A stretch of DNA of 64,000 nt from Immersiella caudata (lineage: Eukaryota; Ascomycota; Sordariomycetes; Sordariales; Lasiosphaeriaceae). Location of the stretch: contig JAULSU010000004.1 of NCBI GenBank assembly GCA_030512335.1, forward strand, positions 1,550,001-1,614,000, read 5' to 3'. Numbering within the stretch: position 1 is the stretch's first letter; each line of letters starts with the position of its first letter. The position numbers and the translations under genes were made by a program. The notes under the pieces are model-generated. The model had not been told where the DNA came from. It searched no databases and saw only the letters and a program-made list of their open reading frames with translations. Of the stretch, positions 33,165-43,718 are shown piece by piece.

Positions 33165-35390
33165 ATGGCATCAGCGACGCCCACCACGTCGGCCACACAG
33201 CCAACACTCGATGCACTGCAGGCCCTGATCCACCAGCACAAGGATAATCTGACAGCGCTGAGCACTATCCGAGCGCCAAGATAGGTCGAAAGCTCAGACT
33301 TCCGCGGGACCACAGACATCCTGTACAGCTGTGTTGTCACCCTCGTCGCCTGCATCTACACGGCTCTTCATCTCAACGTTCCGACCAAGAGCGGGCTGGG
33401 CCATGCCGTGCGATCCAAGGGCAAATGGGTCTTTATCGGATTGATTGCCCCTGAGCTGGTGCTGTATCTGGCTATCGCCCAGTTCCTCCAGGCTCGGAAG
33501 TTAGTAAAAGCGCTCCATGCGCGTCTTGAGAGGGATGCAAGACGCGGCGATCTAGAGGCTGGGGTAGCGAAGGAGGAGGTTGGCAAAGGAAGAGATGCAC
33601 CGACATCCACCGATCAGCCCTTGCATAAGCGGCCAGCGCCGGAGTCGGTCCCTGAACAACCTCTTCAAGAGAGCTATGGAAACCGCCAAACCGGGAATGA
33701 TTTATCGAAAGGCATGGCCTCCAACATCTCTGGGACGTCTGGTCTCGGTATTAGTAGGGCCAAGCACAACGATGATAGCCCTGGATCGCGCGAAGTCAAG
33801 GTGAGGCGCATCAGCTTCCAAAGTCAGGTCGTCTCTAACAAAAGAAACAGGAAAATGAGATCCCCAAGTTTGATCTCAAGTATGGTTTCTTTGCCGTTAT
33901 GGGCGGGATCGAGGTACCTGTGCATGACATCGAGCCAATTCTCACCGATGCTACACGAGGAGGCCAATTCTCAGGCCGTCTCCGACTTACGCCAGAAGGA
34001 GTGCTGCAACTTGCTGAGGATGGGCACTTTCTGGAGATTCCTCGATCAAAGATCGACGACAAAAGCAAAGCGGATACCATCTCAAAGATCCTTGCCATGA
34101 CACAAGTGGCCTGGATGGCGATGCAATGCATCACTCGCAAGGCTTATGGGCTACCATTGGCATTGCTGGAGGTTCACACTATGGTCCATGTCATTTGCGC
34201 CGTGCTGTTGTTGTTTGTCCTATGGATCGATGTAGACGCCCCGGCTAATTTCCCCCCAGTTTCGCGTTGCCTGACCAACCTTCGCGGGAGCCGAAGGACG
34301 TCCAAGACCCAGAACTCGTGGATATATCTGGATTTGAGGATATTATTGCACTTATGGTGAGAAAAACGCTCTTCATCTTGGGTTGTCAATAGCCCTCGTA
34401 ATGCTGAGTCCTAGTCACGCACCGCTTCTCGGGATGATAATAAGACAACGACTAATCAAGACCACCATGCTACAGTATCAAGAATCATACCTGTCTCCAG
34501 GCAAATGCACTCTAAGTTGGGGCTCGTTCATACCGCTCGGTGCTTCACTGATGCTCTATCCACCTTTGCCCCACGGAACGCACGGCGAATTGGTAGTGTG
34601 TCCGGAAGAAGCCGATCCGTCAACCTGATTCCTTAAGTCAGGATAACGGTTTCCATTCGAATTCGGATTTGCCATAAACAACTCTGGAAACCACCGAAAC
34701 ACTTTGGGAAATCAGTTTCGGTCCCTGGGCATCATTTCAGGAAATTCGACATCACTCGATGGAAGCGAATTATTTTCGCCATTGAGAGAAAGGATGGCCC
34801 TATCCGCGTGCCTTGCAAGTACATAGGCGATAGTAACCGTGTACGGTATCCTCACTGCAATTACCACGAGGCCTTTCCCAGCCGGCCTGGAAACATTCGA
34901 CAGACCAAGAACGCCGACGAAAGCTACTGGAGGATGCGACGAAAGCCCCGTGACCTCTACAAGCAGCTGTTAGACCCATCGGAGCTCGTCAGCTTTATCA
35001 TGAAGTCGAAACTCTTATTAGCACATCCTCATGCTGCCTCTAGTATATGGCGGTGTCCACCTGGCCGCCTTCAACTTCGAATTCCCGTCAACCCCTGAAT
35101 CATTAACCTGGAAGATTGCGTCGATCTACACCATGGCCGCGCTGCCTGTCATGATTGTTACAACGTTTTTGTTCGAGCTGCTAGAAGACTGGGTCATCAT
35201 CTTTCTGGATCTCGGTTCTACAATAGAGACCGTGGTGGAATTTCTCGGCACAGTCCCGAGTCTGACAATACTGGCGGGCTACATCTTGGCACGGACCTAC
35301 CTGGTTGTGGAATCTTTTGTCAGTTTACGAGCGGAGCCGGTCGGCGTGTTTTGGACACCAGCTTGGTTGCAGATGATACCACATCTCTGA
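33165..35390 (+). pseudogene. Fungal multi-pass membrane protein gene with nonsense codon and frameshift
   Basis: Coding segments match a family of uncharacterised fungal membrane proteins: RGTTDILYSCVVTLVACI and TALHLNVP near the N-terminus, a middle IPKFDLKYGFFAVMGG with LTPEGVLQLA, PKDVQDPELVDISGFED, FDITRWKR, and a C-terminal block from YGGVHLAAFNFEFPS to RTYLVVESFVSLR and WLQMIPHL. One intron (33801-33850) is clear. Two lesions interrupt it: an in-frame TAG at 33282-33284, where the context suggests a Trp codon, and a missing base at the C6 run 34252-34257, after which the family sequence continues in another frame. The section 34350-35030 has further frame changes whose introns could not all be placed. 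It may be a recent pseudogene, or partly a sequencing or assembly fault. Confidence 0.6.
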
Positions 35391-35768
35391 AGCAAGGGAT
35401 GGGGGACTTGTGTACATATTGGGTGGAAAGGGTAAATCTTAGACGTTGCAAGTCGATATATACTCACAGTCACCGTTGTCTGTGAACTTGAAGTAAATGT
35501 TGGCATGAAACTGCCGGGCAGCCACGACTTTGCGTGCCACCGATGTAACAACGCCACGAAAGCCCATGTTCTTCATTAGTACCTGCAATAGCCTTCTGAA
35601 CGAAGAAAATACCATCAAATAAAGTTCGAAAGACACATAGTACAGCGCACACGATGGTAGGCATTGGTTGCTCGACTCTCAACTAACAATCTCAAATCTC
35701 ATTTTGTCTAACTCCATGTTTAAATGATCCTCCCATTACAAAATTGCTGACACTGAACAAAAGCTCGA
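35391..35768. other. Intergenic between convergent genes
   Basis: About 380 bp, no gene seen. Confidence 0.5.
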
Positions 35769-38382
35769 TCAACCCCTGCGTCCCGCAATACGATGCATCC
35801 CATACATTCCTCCACCGTACGCCCAATCAGCTGACGTCGCAGAGCTACTCGGGGAAATGCTCGCCGAGACCCGCGGAGCCGTTGAAAAGGTCGTCGGCGT
35901 GAAGATCGTGGCGGATTCAGTAGACGTGGTGCCTGTCAGAGCATCGGTGGCTGCGGTGGAAGAGACGGGCTCTGAGGAGGGCTCAGGGGGGAAACCGTAG
36001 GTGTAGCCGCCGCCGTAGTCGGGGGTGCTTGACGGGATTGGGTAGGATGTAGGCGTGGAAGAAGTAAGTTCAGGGGTGAAGGTTGCAGACGCCGTGCTTG
36101 AGGTGTTGGGGCCGGTAATGGCGTCGGTTGAAGAGGAGAACAAAGGAGAGCTGGAAGCAGGGATGCTGCTGGCGGAGCCAGTGGTGCTAGCTGATGATGG
36201 TGGGTAGCTGGTATGGTAGCGGCTGCTGGAGGTGTGGTAGCTGTTGTAGGATGTCCCTGAAGAGGTCGGACCTGTGAGAGCGTCTGTTGCGGAGGACGCC
36301 AAGGTTGGGCTGGAAACGGCGGCGGTAGCTGAGCCGGTGACGCTCGTGGCAGTGTCTGATTCGGTTTCGTAGGTGCTGTAAACAGCCGTGCCTGAAGCTG
36401 ACGAACCAGTCAGGGCGTCCGTAGCAGAGGAGGCTAGGGTAGGGCTGGACACAAGTAGAGTTGCCGATCCAGTGAAGCTTGTGGCGGTGTCTGACTCTGG
36501 CGCGTAGGTACTGTATACAGGCGTACTGGAGGACGTCGATCCCGTGAGAGCATCCGTGGCAGAAGAGGCTAAGATAGGACTGGAAACAGGGCGAGTAGCA
36601 GATCCAGAGACACCGGTGGATGATTCGTGCTCGTAGCTACTGTAACCAACCGTGCTGGAGGAGGCTGTGCCAGTGAGGGCATCGGTAGCTGAAGACGCCA
36701 GGGTCGGACTAGAGACGGGAAGGCTGGCGGAACCAGTGACTTTGCTGGACCCCCAGTAACTGCTGACGTAGCTGATGACATAGCTGGTGGTAGATGACTG
36801 GGGAACACTGGCTGTTCCTGAGGACGCGGATCCAGTGAGAGCATCTGTTGCAGACGATGCCGAGGTGCTGCTGGAGACTGAGATACCGCTTGCACCGGTG
36901 GGAGTCGCCGGGATATGCGACCAATTGCCGCTGGAAGGAAGGCTGCCAGTCCACGGAGGGTACAAACCACTCGTATTGGGCTCAGATTCCGTGACGGTGA
37001 TTGTGCTCCGGGTACTAGTTGTGTTCACCGTAGCCGTTATGGTTGTATCACTGGTGATGACGCTCGTCCCGGGCTGCGAAGATGCAGTGATGGAAGTCGG
37101 AGGTATGAGCGTGGTACTGAAACCGGACTCGCTGGCAGTGGTGCTGGCTCCCGGCCTTGTGGAATTGCTGCCTGGCTGCCGGATTGTGGTGGTGTGATAC
37201 CTTGTGGAACTCACAGTGACCGTGACGGTGACATCCTCAGAAGTTGAGCTAGACGCACTGGACCCTGTCAGGGCGTCGGTTGATGCAAGGGAGCTGATTC
37301 CAGTAGTCGATGAAGGAGGAGCTGTGACCGTGCTGGCAAAGCTCTCATAGGTGGAAATCCCTGTACTAGCGGTCTCGTACGAACGGGACGAGCTGTAACT
37401 TGCGCTCCAAGGGTAGCTCGTCGAACGAGCTGACGTGAGACTGCTCTTAGTGGTAGAGAGGGTAGACGACGGGCCTCCTGACGGGCCGGTAGAGGAACTC
37501 TGTGTCGAGGATCCCGAGGCTGTAGGGACAGAGGAAGAAGGGAAAGGTACGCTGCTGTCAGATGACGAGCTCCCCACTGTTGACGATTCTGCGGAACTGG
37601 GGACAGTGGCGGAGGAATAGGTGCTACCCTCGTACGAGGATGACCAAAGCCTTGTGGTTGAACCGCCCGCCAACGGGAGTGTTGCCGAAGTGTTGGTGAC
37701 TGGTGTCACAGACGAGAAAGACGATGGCACTGACAGGGAGGACGTCAAGCTGGGAGCGGACGAAACAGACGGAGTATAGCCGGTGCCGAAGGATGTCGCA
37801 TTGGAGGTACCAGGTGTGCTGCTCCGGTCGGTCACAGCCGTCGGCATGGAGCTGTAGAAGACGGTGCTATTCCATCCTGAAGAAGGCACAGGAATGGTGA
37901 AAGATGCCGTGCGAGAGACAGAGCTATCCACAGTGGGGGTGGGGATGACATCCGAGGTGGCACTGGTTCCAATGGGCAGGGTTGACGAGGCCGCGGAGGG
38001 AGAAGTCTCCGAGGGCTTGGAGGACGAAGGTGGAACATCGGAGGTTGGCAGTGAACTCGTGACACCGGTTGGGATACTTAGGGTCGAGGCTCCGGTCGGG
38101 ATGCCACTCGACTCGCACTGATAGACGGTCACAGTCGATGAGTATGCACACGAAGCTCCGCAAACAGTGACAGTAGAAACTGAGGTGTGCGTCACGGTGG
38201 TCGTGTGGTCGCTGTCGACACCAAATGCGAAGCCCTTCCTGTGAGGAACGTGGTCATTGGGGAGGGCAGCGGCGAGGCCCAAGCTATGAAGGTCAGCATG
38301 CTTCGTTCTAAAGAGCAAAAGATAGGAGAAGAGAGACAATATACCTCCAGCAAAGGAGCGCAAGGCGGCTAGCTTCACGCAT
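35769..38382 (-). CDS. Large Ser/Thr-rich secreted protein with TDALTG repeats
   Basis: Two exons on the - strand, 38382-38345 and 38283-35769, give 850 residues. The 61-bp intron (GTATAT...TTCATAG) was inferred because it joins an ATG to a clean signal peptide (about 1-20: MREASRLALLCWS, then LGLAAALP). Without splicing the frame is also open to an ATG at 38477, giving 902 residues with a poorer start. The mature protein is dominated by Ser, Thr and Pro, with many N-glycosylation sites. The N-terminal region has HTTTVTHTSVSTVTVCG and paired Cys. From about residue 400 the motif TDALTG (once TDAITG) recurs eight times. No GPI-attachment tail or TM is seen. It is probably an O-glycosylated wall or extracellular protein; an adhesin role is inference. 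Confidence 0.8.
36255..36860. repeat. Imperfect tandem coding repeats in the Ser/Thr-rich gene
   Basis: Units of about 130-160 bp each carry the complement of a TDALTG-coding segment (near 36271, 36409, 36543, 36671 and 36833), followed by a variable Ser/Thr/Tyr part. Units differ by point changes and small length changes. The remaining TDALTG copies lie outside this block, in less regular sequence. Confidence 0.75.
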
Positions 38383-38488
38383 GTTGGCGGTGTTTCCGAT
38401 GTGTGGGTTGAAAAGAGTGTCGAGCACCTAGAGATGGTCTCACCAAGCGTGCCGAAAAAATCGAGAGCTCCGGGCATCTCCTCTGGGT

Positions 38489-38495
38489 CTTTATA
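38489..38495 (-). promoter_or_regulatory. TATA-like box
   Basis: TATAAAG on the - strand about 107 bp before the ATG at 38382 of the Ser/Thr-rich protein. This distance is plausible for a fungal core promoter and supports the shorter gene model. Confidence 0.45.
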
Positions 38496-38958
38496 ACTCA
38501 GAAAGCACCTAGCCGTTTGCTCTCAGTGTTCAGATGGGACTGCAATCCCATGGCAGACACAGCCCATGTCTCTCCCCTGCAGCCTGCGCATCGCTGCAGG
38601 TCAGGGCGCATGCAGTGCGTGTCACGTATAAGTTGACCACGGATCGGATTCGGCTGACGGGTCGGAAGCCTGCCTGCATTTCCACGGGAGCGATGCATCT
38701 TTCCATGTCGATGGGACGTCGAAACTTGGATACCGCGGTGTGGTGGCATGTACCGTGCCTGGTTGCTGGCCTGTCGAAACGGGGAGATTGTCCAAACCAA
38801 CGTCGTTGGCTTGCCTGGGCAAACAAGGCGCCCATGTTTCCAACGGCAACGCCACCAGATTCAACACGACAAACGCCAATGCCAAGCAGACAGGGAAAGT
38901 TAAGGATGGAATGGCTGCTTCGGAGCCCTGCTGTCTCCCCCAACTCAATCAACTCAAA

Positions 38959-39249
38959 TCAGCCACCGGCCGATTCGCCCCATTCGCTCGCCCTGCCTCC
39001 TTCTGATCTGCCGAGACCTCTGCCGTCCGGCATCGGTGGCGGCGACGGGGACTTCTGTGTGCCGGCTGGTGGGACACTGGGTCGCGCAATGGCTCGTTCC
39101 CGGAAATCCCGTGGTCGAGACTTGACCATGAGCTCGGGGTTTGGGCGAAACTCGAAGCTTGCCATGCCATCAAACGGGTTGCTGTTGAAGAGATGAGAAC
39201 AATCTTCTTCGGAGATTCGAGGCGTGAGGAGGCGAGTTTCAAGACGCAT
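38959..39249 (-). CDS. Small hypothetical protein, weak call
   Basis: An ATG-initiated frame of 96 residues starting MRLETRLLTPRISEEDCSH, with FEFRPNPELMVKSRPRDF in the middle and a Pro/Gly-rich tail. There is no signal peptide or TM. The N-terminal half looks protein-like, but the tail may run into non-coding sequence or a missed intron. No family recognised. Confidence 0.3.
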   Translation of the reverse strand: MRLETRLLTPRISEEDCSHLFNSNPFDGMASFEFRPNPELMVKSRPRDFRERAIARPSVPPAGTQKSPSPPPMPDGRGLGRSEGGRASEWGESAGG

Positions 39250-40130
39250 TGTCTCGGAGGCAAACGGAAGCTTCTATACCGCAATTGGCTGTTCAGATTT
39301 TTGATTTCGTACTTCTCGCGTCGTACCTGGTAGTAAGCAAGGCCACCCTAGCCGGCACGGGTAGATGGTGCCATAGCTGGCGGGAGGGAGCAATGTGGTG
39401 GTTCGTTACATCCCCGCCCCGTGATATATTCCTTGATCAGGACAGACGCATGCATGTGATTCGTTTGCTAGTCGTTGGTGCATAGCAGCGCTGTCCTGGA
39501 GAGCTTCTTGTCAGCGGGAATTCTTCATTCAATAATCAGCCTCTGTAAACTAAAAGAGATCTGAGCTGTTTTCAATCGGGATTCTCCTGTGCAGTCAACC
39601 GCCCCCAAATCAACACATACAAGCAGCTTTGACTCTCCCGCAGTCGGATGTATGCTCCCGTTGGCGTGGTAGTACTGGCTTTCCTCCTCACACCGCGTGG
39701 CAGAGTCTCACCAGCCTATTGATATCGCGGAGGGACAGCATCATGCTGGTCCAGCAGAAATCAACGGCAAGACCCGCGAATGGATAAGCGGTGAGCCCCG
39801 AAGCCTGTGGTCCGCCAGATCTTGCATGGCGACAGCACCGCATCCCTAGCAACCTGCTAGCAGATGCAGCCAATGCAAGGTCCTGCTTGAAGGACAGATA
39901 CCATGACCGTGTATTGGCTCCTCGTATGTTTCAAACGAAATGAATGAAGTGTAGGGTAAATGAATCTGCCAGGGCGACACGGCTTCAAGCATAGACCATG
40001 CATCCGTCCCAAAATGGCAATACTTTGTGTGACGTCCCATCAGCTTGGAAGATTCGTGTTGTATTCTCTCGGCGATGAAAATGAGCAGATAACCTAGTGA
40101 TCAGATCAAGTCTCGGGTCAAGGTATCCAA

Positions 40131-40903
40131 TCAAAGAGCCGCCGACAAAGTCTTGAAGATATCCTCGCGCGTGCCGAGGAACCGCTCCTCTGCCGTCTTC
40201 CAGTTGATAACATTCCAGATATTCTCAACATACGCCGCCTTTCCATTCAGGTACTGCAATGATAACTCAAATCATCAGCCGCTGCAACAATCTCGGACGG
40301 CTGGGCTGAGACATAGGCTGGGGATCACAAACCTGAAGGTAATATGCATGCTCCCACATATCCACACCGAAGATGGGAATCTCGCCCCCGACAACAGGGT
40401 CTTGGTCCTTGGTGGTGACGATGCGTAATCCAGACCCGTCCTTCACGAGCCAGCCCCATCCACTACCTTGGATCCCGAGCAGAGTTGTGGAAAATGCCTT
40501 CTTGAAAGCGTCAAAACTTCCCCAGGTTTTCTGGATCTCAGCAGTGAGCGAAGGAGCAGCCTCAGACTTCGCCTCCTCGGAGCTAGCCGGGGCGAGATTC
40601 TGCCAAAATAACGAGTGGTTGATGTGGCCGCCGCCGTTGAACTTGATGGCAGCCTGCAGGGCGATCTGGGACGCGATGTCGCTAGATGTCACTGCAACGA
40701 CGTGGGACTGCAGGGCGTTGTTTAGGTTCGCCACATATGCAGCGTGGTGCTTGCTGTGGTGCAGCTCCATGATCTGAGCTGAGATGTGCGGCTCGAGCGC
40801 CTGAGGTGTTGCGGTCAGGCACCAGCGCAGCGACGAGGACGCATGCAGAGGATTGACTTACATCGTAGGCGTACGGCAGGGCGGGGAGCGTGTACGCAGC
40901 CAT
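40131..40903 (-). CDS. Manganese superoxide dismutase, cytosolic type
   Basis: Three exons on the - strand, 40903-40862, 40800-40333 and 40253-40131, give 210 residues. The enzyme converts superoxide to hydrogen peroxide and oxygen. All metal ligands are present: His28 (LHHSKHH), His76 (GGHINHSLFW), Asp161 and His165 (DMWEHAYYLQ). The start MAAYTLPALPYAYD was chosen because it begins directly at the conserved fold. There is no mitochondrial presequence, as in cytosolic MnSODs of several fungi. An in-frame ATG 29 codons upstream (40990) would add a neutral, Arg-free segment that does not look like a mitochondrial signal. The N-terminal exon is only 42 nt. Confidence 0.92.
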
Positions 40904-41592
40904 GGCGGTCGTGTTGAGCTGATCGCCAGACAAGATCTGCTGTGGTGATTGCACAGCGAGGTACTGCAGCAGATTCCCAAAGTTGACCATCGTGGCGGAG
41001 GGGGCCGGAGCCGAGGAAACTGGTGCTGCCTTTTAGAGCTGTCCAGACGGCAAGAGTGGATTGCGCGCAAGGTTGCAATTGCCTCGATTGAGCTGCGATG
41101 CGCGTGCAATGGTCGGATGGTGAGATGAGAGGTCGTCGCGTGTGAGGATTCCCTGCATTCCGCTTGGATGGTGCACGCGCCGCGTGGAGATTTCCCGCGC
41201 AAACGAGCTCAATTGCCCGCATTGAAATTTGAAACCCCGCGCGTCTTCGTGCCTCAGCACGGCATTCACTGAAGCGAAACCCGGCACAGCAGGCGCAACG
41301 GCCGCCAAGCATTGTCAGGGGACCAAAGAGGCAGTTTGAGGGGATTTCCAGCGCTTTCATTGGCCCCAACCAAACGCTCAACGGCGCCAGCCAACAAAGA
41401 GCAGGAGCAACACCATGGCCTCTTTCAGCAGAACCTCCTGGCCACCTCAGGTATAAGTCAACGAATAAGCCATGGAGCATCCCCGCAGAACAAAAGCAGT
41501 AAACAACATCATAACCATCCCAAGCTATCCTCCTTGCCAGCGACCACTACTCTCCCTTCAAAACATACCTCCCCACTACCAACAACACCAAG
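40904..41592. promoter_or_regulatory. Divergent promoter region
   Basis: It separates MnSOD (-) from the small + strand gene and must contain both promoters. A TATAAG lies at about 41452 on the + strand, 140 bp before the ATG at 41593. No binding site can be named. Confidence 0.4.
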
Positions 41593-42082
41593 ATGTGCGG
41601 AGACGAAACACCCTCCTCAACCCCCCGAGTAGGCGCCCGCGTCGACTTCTTCTCCCTTGGCAATCTCCTCTTCCACAATCCCACCACACCAAACAGCCCT
41701 CTCGCGACACATGTACGGTTCAATCCCAGGGAGCACGACCCAACACAGGCAGATGACGACGACCTCCTCGTGTCCATACAGTGTGTTTCCCCACATGCTT
41801 CCGTCTCGTTCTGCTGGTGTAGCTAACATGATCAGTCTTACGGGGGATTTGACCAAGTCTGTTGACGAGAGCGGGGTGTTCCAGCAGTTTAGGCTACCGC
41901 AGGCCAGAGGGTCGGGGGAAACTGATGCCGGTGTTGAGATGGCGCTTGGGGAGTGTGTGTCGCTCGAGGTTGGCCAAGATGGCATCATTGGGAGGAGAGT
42001 TTCAGTGACCAGGCGAGGAGTGCTTCTTGCAGATGGGATAGTGGGGTTCAACTTTGGCCCGTCCATATCGGCTTCGCTTTGA
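41593..42082 (+). CDS. Small protein of unknown function
   Basis: Two exons, 41593-41780 and 41836-42082, give 144 residues. The intron is 55 bp (GTGTGT...CTAACATGATCAG), splits a His codon and has a good branch site. The sequence begins MCGDETPSSTPRVGARVDFF and continues with alternating hydrophobic/polar residues (THVRFNPREHD; later GECVSLEVGQDGIIGRRVSV), suggesting a small beta-rich fold. It has no signal peptide and no TM. No family recognised. It is divergent from MnSOD, which may mean shared control, though this is not shown. Confidence 0.65.
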
Positions 42083-42422
42083 TCGTTGGCAGGGGAGTGC
42101 TAGGGTCAGGGGCAAGGGATGCCGCAAGCTGGACGAGCAGGAGTTCTCTAGGCGTTCATGTTTTGTTGTTAGGGCGTCTGGGGAAAGGTTAGGATTTCAC
42201 ATGTTCAATATCACGACATTCGCATTCTGGACGTGAGTGAACGGTACGGGATGGACGAAATAGATAATAAATAGATGATCATCGTAAGTACGTAAAATTG
42301 CGATGAAGGACTATGATCAAATGAACGCCAAATCCGAGTAGGAGATAGAGCTATCCAGGTAAATGGCAGATGATATGTCGTTTCTCATGACTTCATGGCG
42401 CCGAAACTTGGCAGACCCAGTG
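42083..42422. other. Intergenic between convergent genes
   Basis: About 340 bp, AT-richer, with no gene; 3' UTRs expected. Confidence 0.5.
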
Positions 42423-43718
42423 CTATGCCTGGGCCTCGTTCCAGTCCGACCACCGCCGAACGACTTCGTCAACGTCGGCAACGGCTTGTCTGCTCGCACC
42501 CACCTCAAACCATTCGCGATGCTCCCTGCCGCATGCAGAGCATTTTTCTCGGTCGGCGACCCTCAGTCCTCGACCAGTCAGCTCGATATGAACGAGCCGC
42601 TCAACTCTGTGACTGTGTGGTATCTTCCGCGGGGCCGCAGCAGGGCTCGCAGAGGGCACGTATGGGTAATACCGTATCATGGAGAGGTTGTATCCGCATT
42701 GGCGCTGCCACTCGTTCAGCCGCCTCTGCACATTAGTCGCACGACCAATCTTCAGCAAGATCTTCTTGTTCTTGCCTCCCAGGCCCCTGCTGGTAGACCC
42801 ATCTGGGGTTGACGCCATGGCAGCCAGAACATCGCTTGGTCGTCGTCCATTCGCAGATCTCGTCGGCGTTGACGGCGCAAGCAATGATCTTGCAGCCTCT
42901 GCGGCTGGTGTCGAGGGCTCTGACTCAGACGTCAGCCAGAAAATGTAGATGTAGCCCGCTTCGTCCTGCTGTGAGACGGGCTTTGCAAGCTCTGCAAGCA
43001 ACAACGATGCGGTTTGCGGCGAAGCACTTTGTGGGATAAGAGCCATGTATTGGCCAGTCTGCGACGCCGTAGAAGGCCGCCGATGCCCCGGAGACTGCGA
43101 GGAGTAACTCGGCCGAGGTCGCGACGGTGAAGGTGTCGGCGCCAGGTACGGATTTGCGGGCTTCTTCCCGGCAAGCTTCGAGGGCGGTGTCGATACTGTG
43201 GCAGGCTGAACGGGGTGAGGCTTTGGTCGCGGTGGAGGTGCGACCTCCTCTATTGGAACCCTAAAACAGCAAAACTGCAGTTCTGACTTCGGTGGTTTCG
43301 GGCGCGCCATCTTTGTTGGACGGGCTTTCCCGCCAGACGAATCGCCCGGCCGACCCCCATCGTGCTTGGACGCTTTGTTCGACTTCGTGTTGATAAGACC
43401 CAGACGATCCGCCAATGTGTCAATACTCGTTCGCTCCTCGAGAATTGGGGTATGTGTCGTTTTGGGGCCCGGACTGGACTTTGCAGAGAGACTGGCTTGT
43501 TCTTTGTGTTGCCAACAATACAAGCTCTCGTCGCTTGGGTCGTCGACTCGCAAATTGGCGCGCTTCAAGCGTGGAGGAGGGGCCGGGGAGGTATTCGCGA
43601 TCGCCACGGGGCGCCTACACGGCCGTCCGCCAGATGTAATGCCTCGACATGTTGCCGACGGGTTTTTGGAATCGGAACGATCGATGCGGGATTCGGGAGT
43701 GTTGGCAAAGAATGGCAT
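42423..43718 (-). CDS. DUF1766/T5orf172 (GIY-YIG-related) protein
   Basis: Single exon, 431 residues. The N-terminal half is disordered and Pro/Ser/Lys-rich, with a short Cys motif region (ATCRGITSGGRPCRR; later YCWQHK) that may bind zinc. The C-terminal domain (about 225-430) begins GYIYIFWLT and has KKILLKIGRATNVQRRLNEW, a RYYPYVP segment, KIPHSHRVERLVHIEL, and CSACGREHREWFEV. This is the pattern of the fungal DUF1766/T5orf172 domain, related to GIY-YIG nucleases; the Arg of the RxxxW segment and the His/Glu near HRVE are present. Function in fungi is unknown. The ATG follows an in-frame stop. Its promoter is shared with the transporter. Confidence 0.85.
   Translation of the reverse strand: MPFFANTPESRIDRSDSKNPSATCRGITSGGRPCRRPVAIANTSPAPPPRLKRANLRVDDPSDESLYCWQHKEQASLSAKSSPGPKTTHTPILEERTSIDTLADRLGLINTKSNKASKHDGGRPGDSSGGKARPTKMARPKPPKSELQFCCFRVPIEEVAPPPRPKPHPVQPATVSTPPSKLAGKKPANPYLAPTPSPSRPRPSYSSQSPGHRRPSTASQTGQYMALIPQSASPQTASLLLAELAKPVSQQDEAGYIYIFWLTSESEPSTPAAEAARSLLAPSTPTRSANGRRPSDVLAAMASTPDGSTSRGLGGKNKKILLKIGRATNVQRRLNEWQRQCGYNLSMIRYYPYVPSASPAAAPRKIPHSHRVERLVHIELTGRGLRVADREKCSACGREHREWFEVGASRQAVADVDEVVRRWSDWNEAQA

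Larger units (their letters stand above)
38383..40130. other. Mostly non-coding stretch
   Basis: It includes the Ser/Thr-rich gene promoter and the 3' flank of MnSOD. Except for the small ORF at 38959-39249 no coding sequence is supported. Confidence 0.5.

Noticed and set aside
36569..37620. Several ORFs in other frames of the Ser/Thr-rich gene
   Set aside because: Repetitive Ser/Thr codons leave alternative frames open; they carry no independent features.
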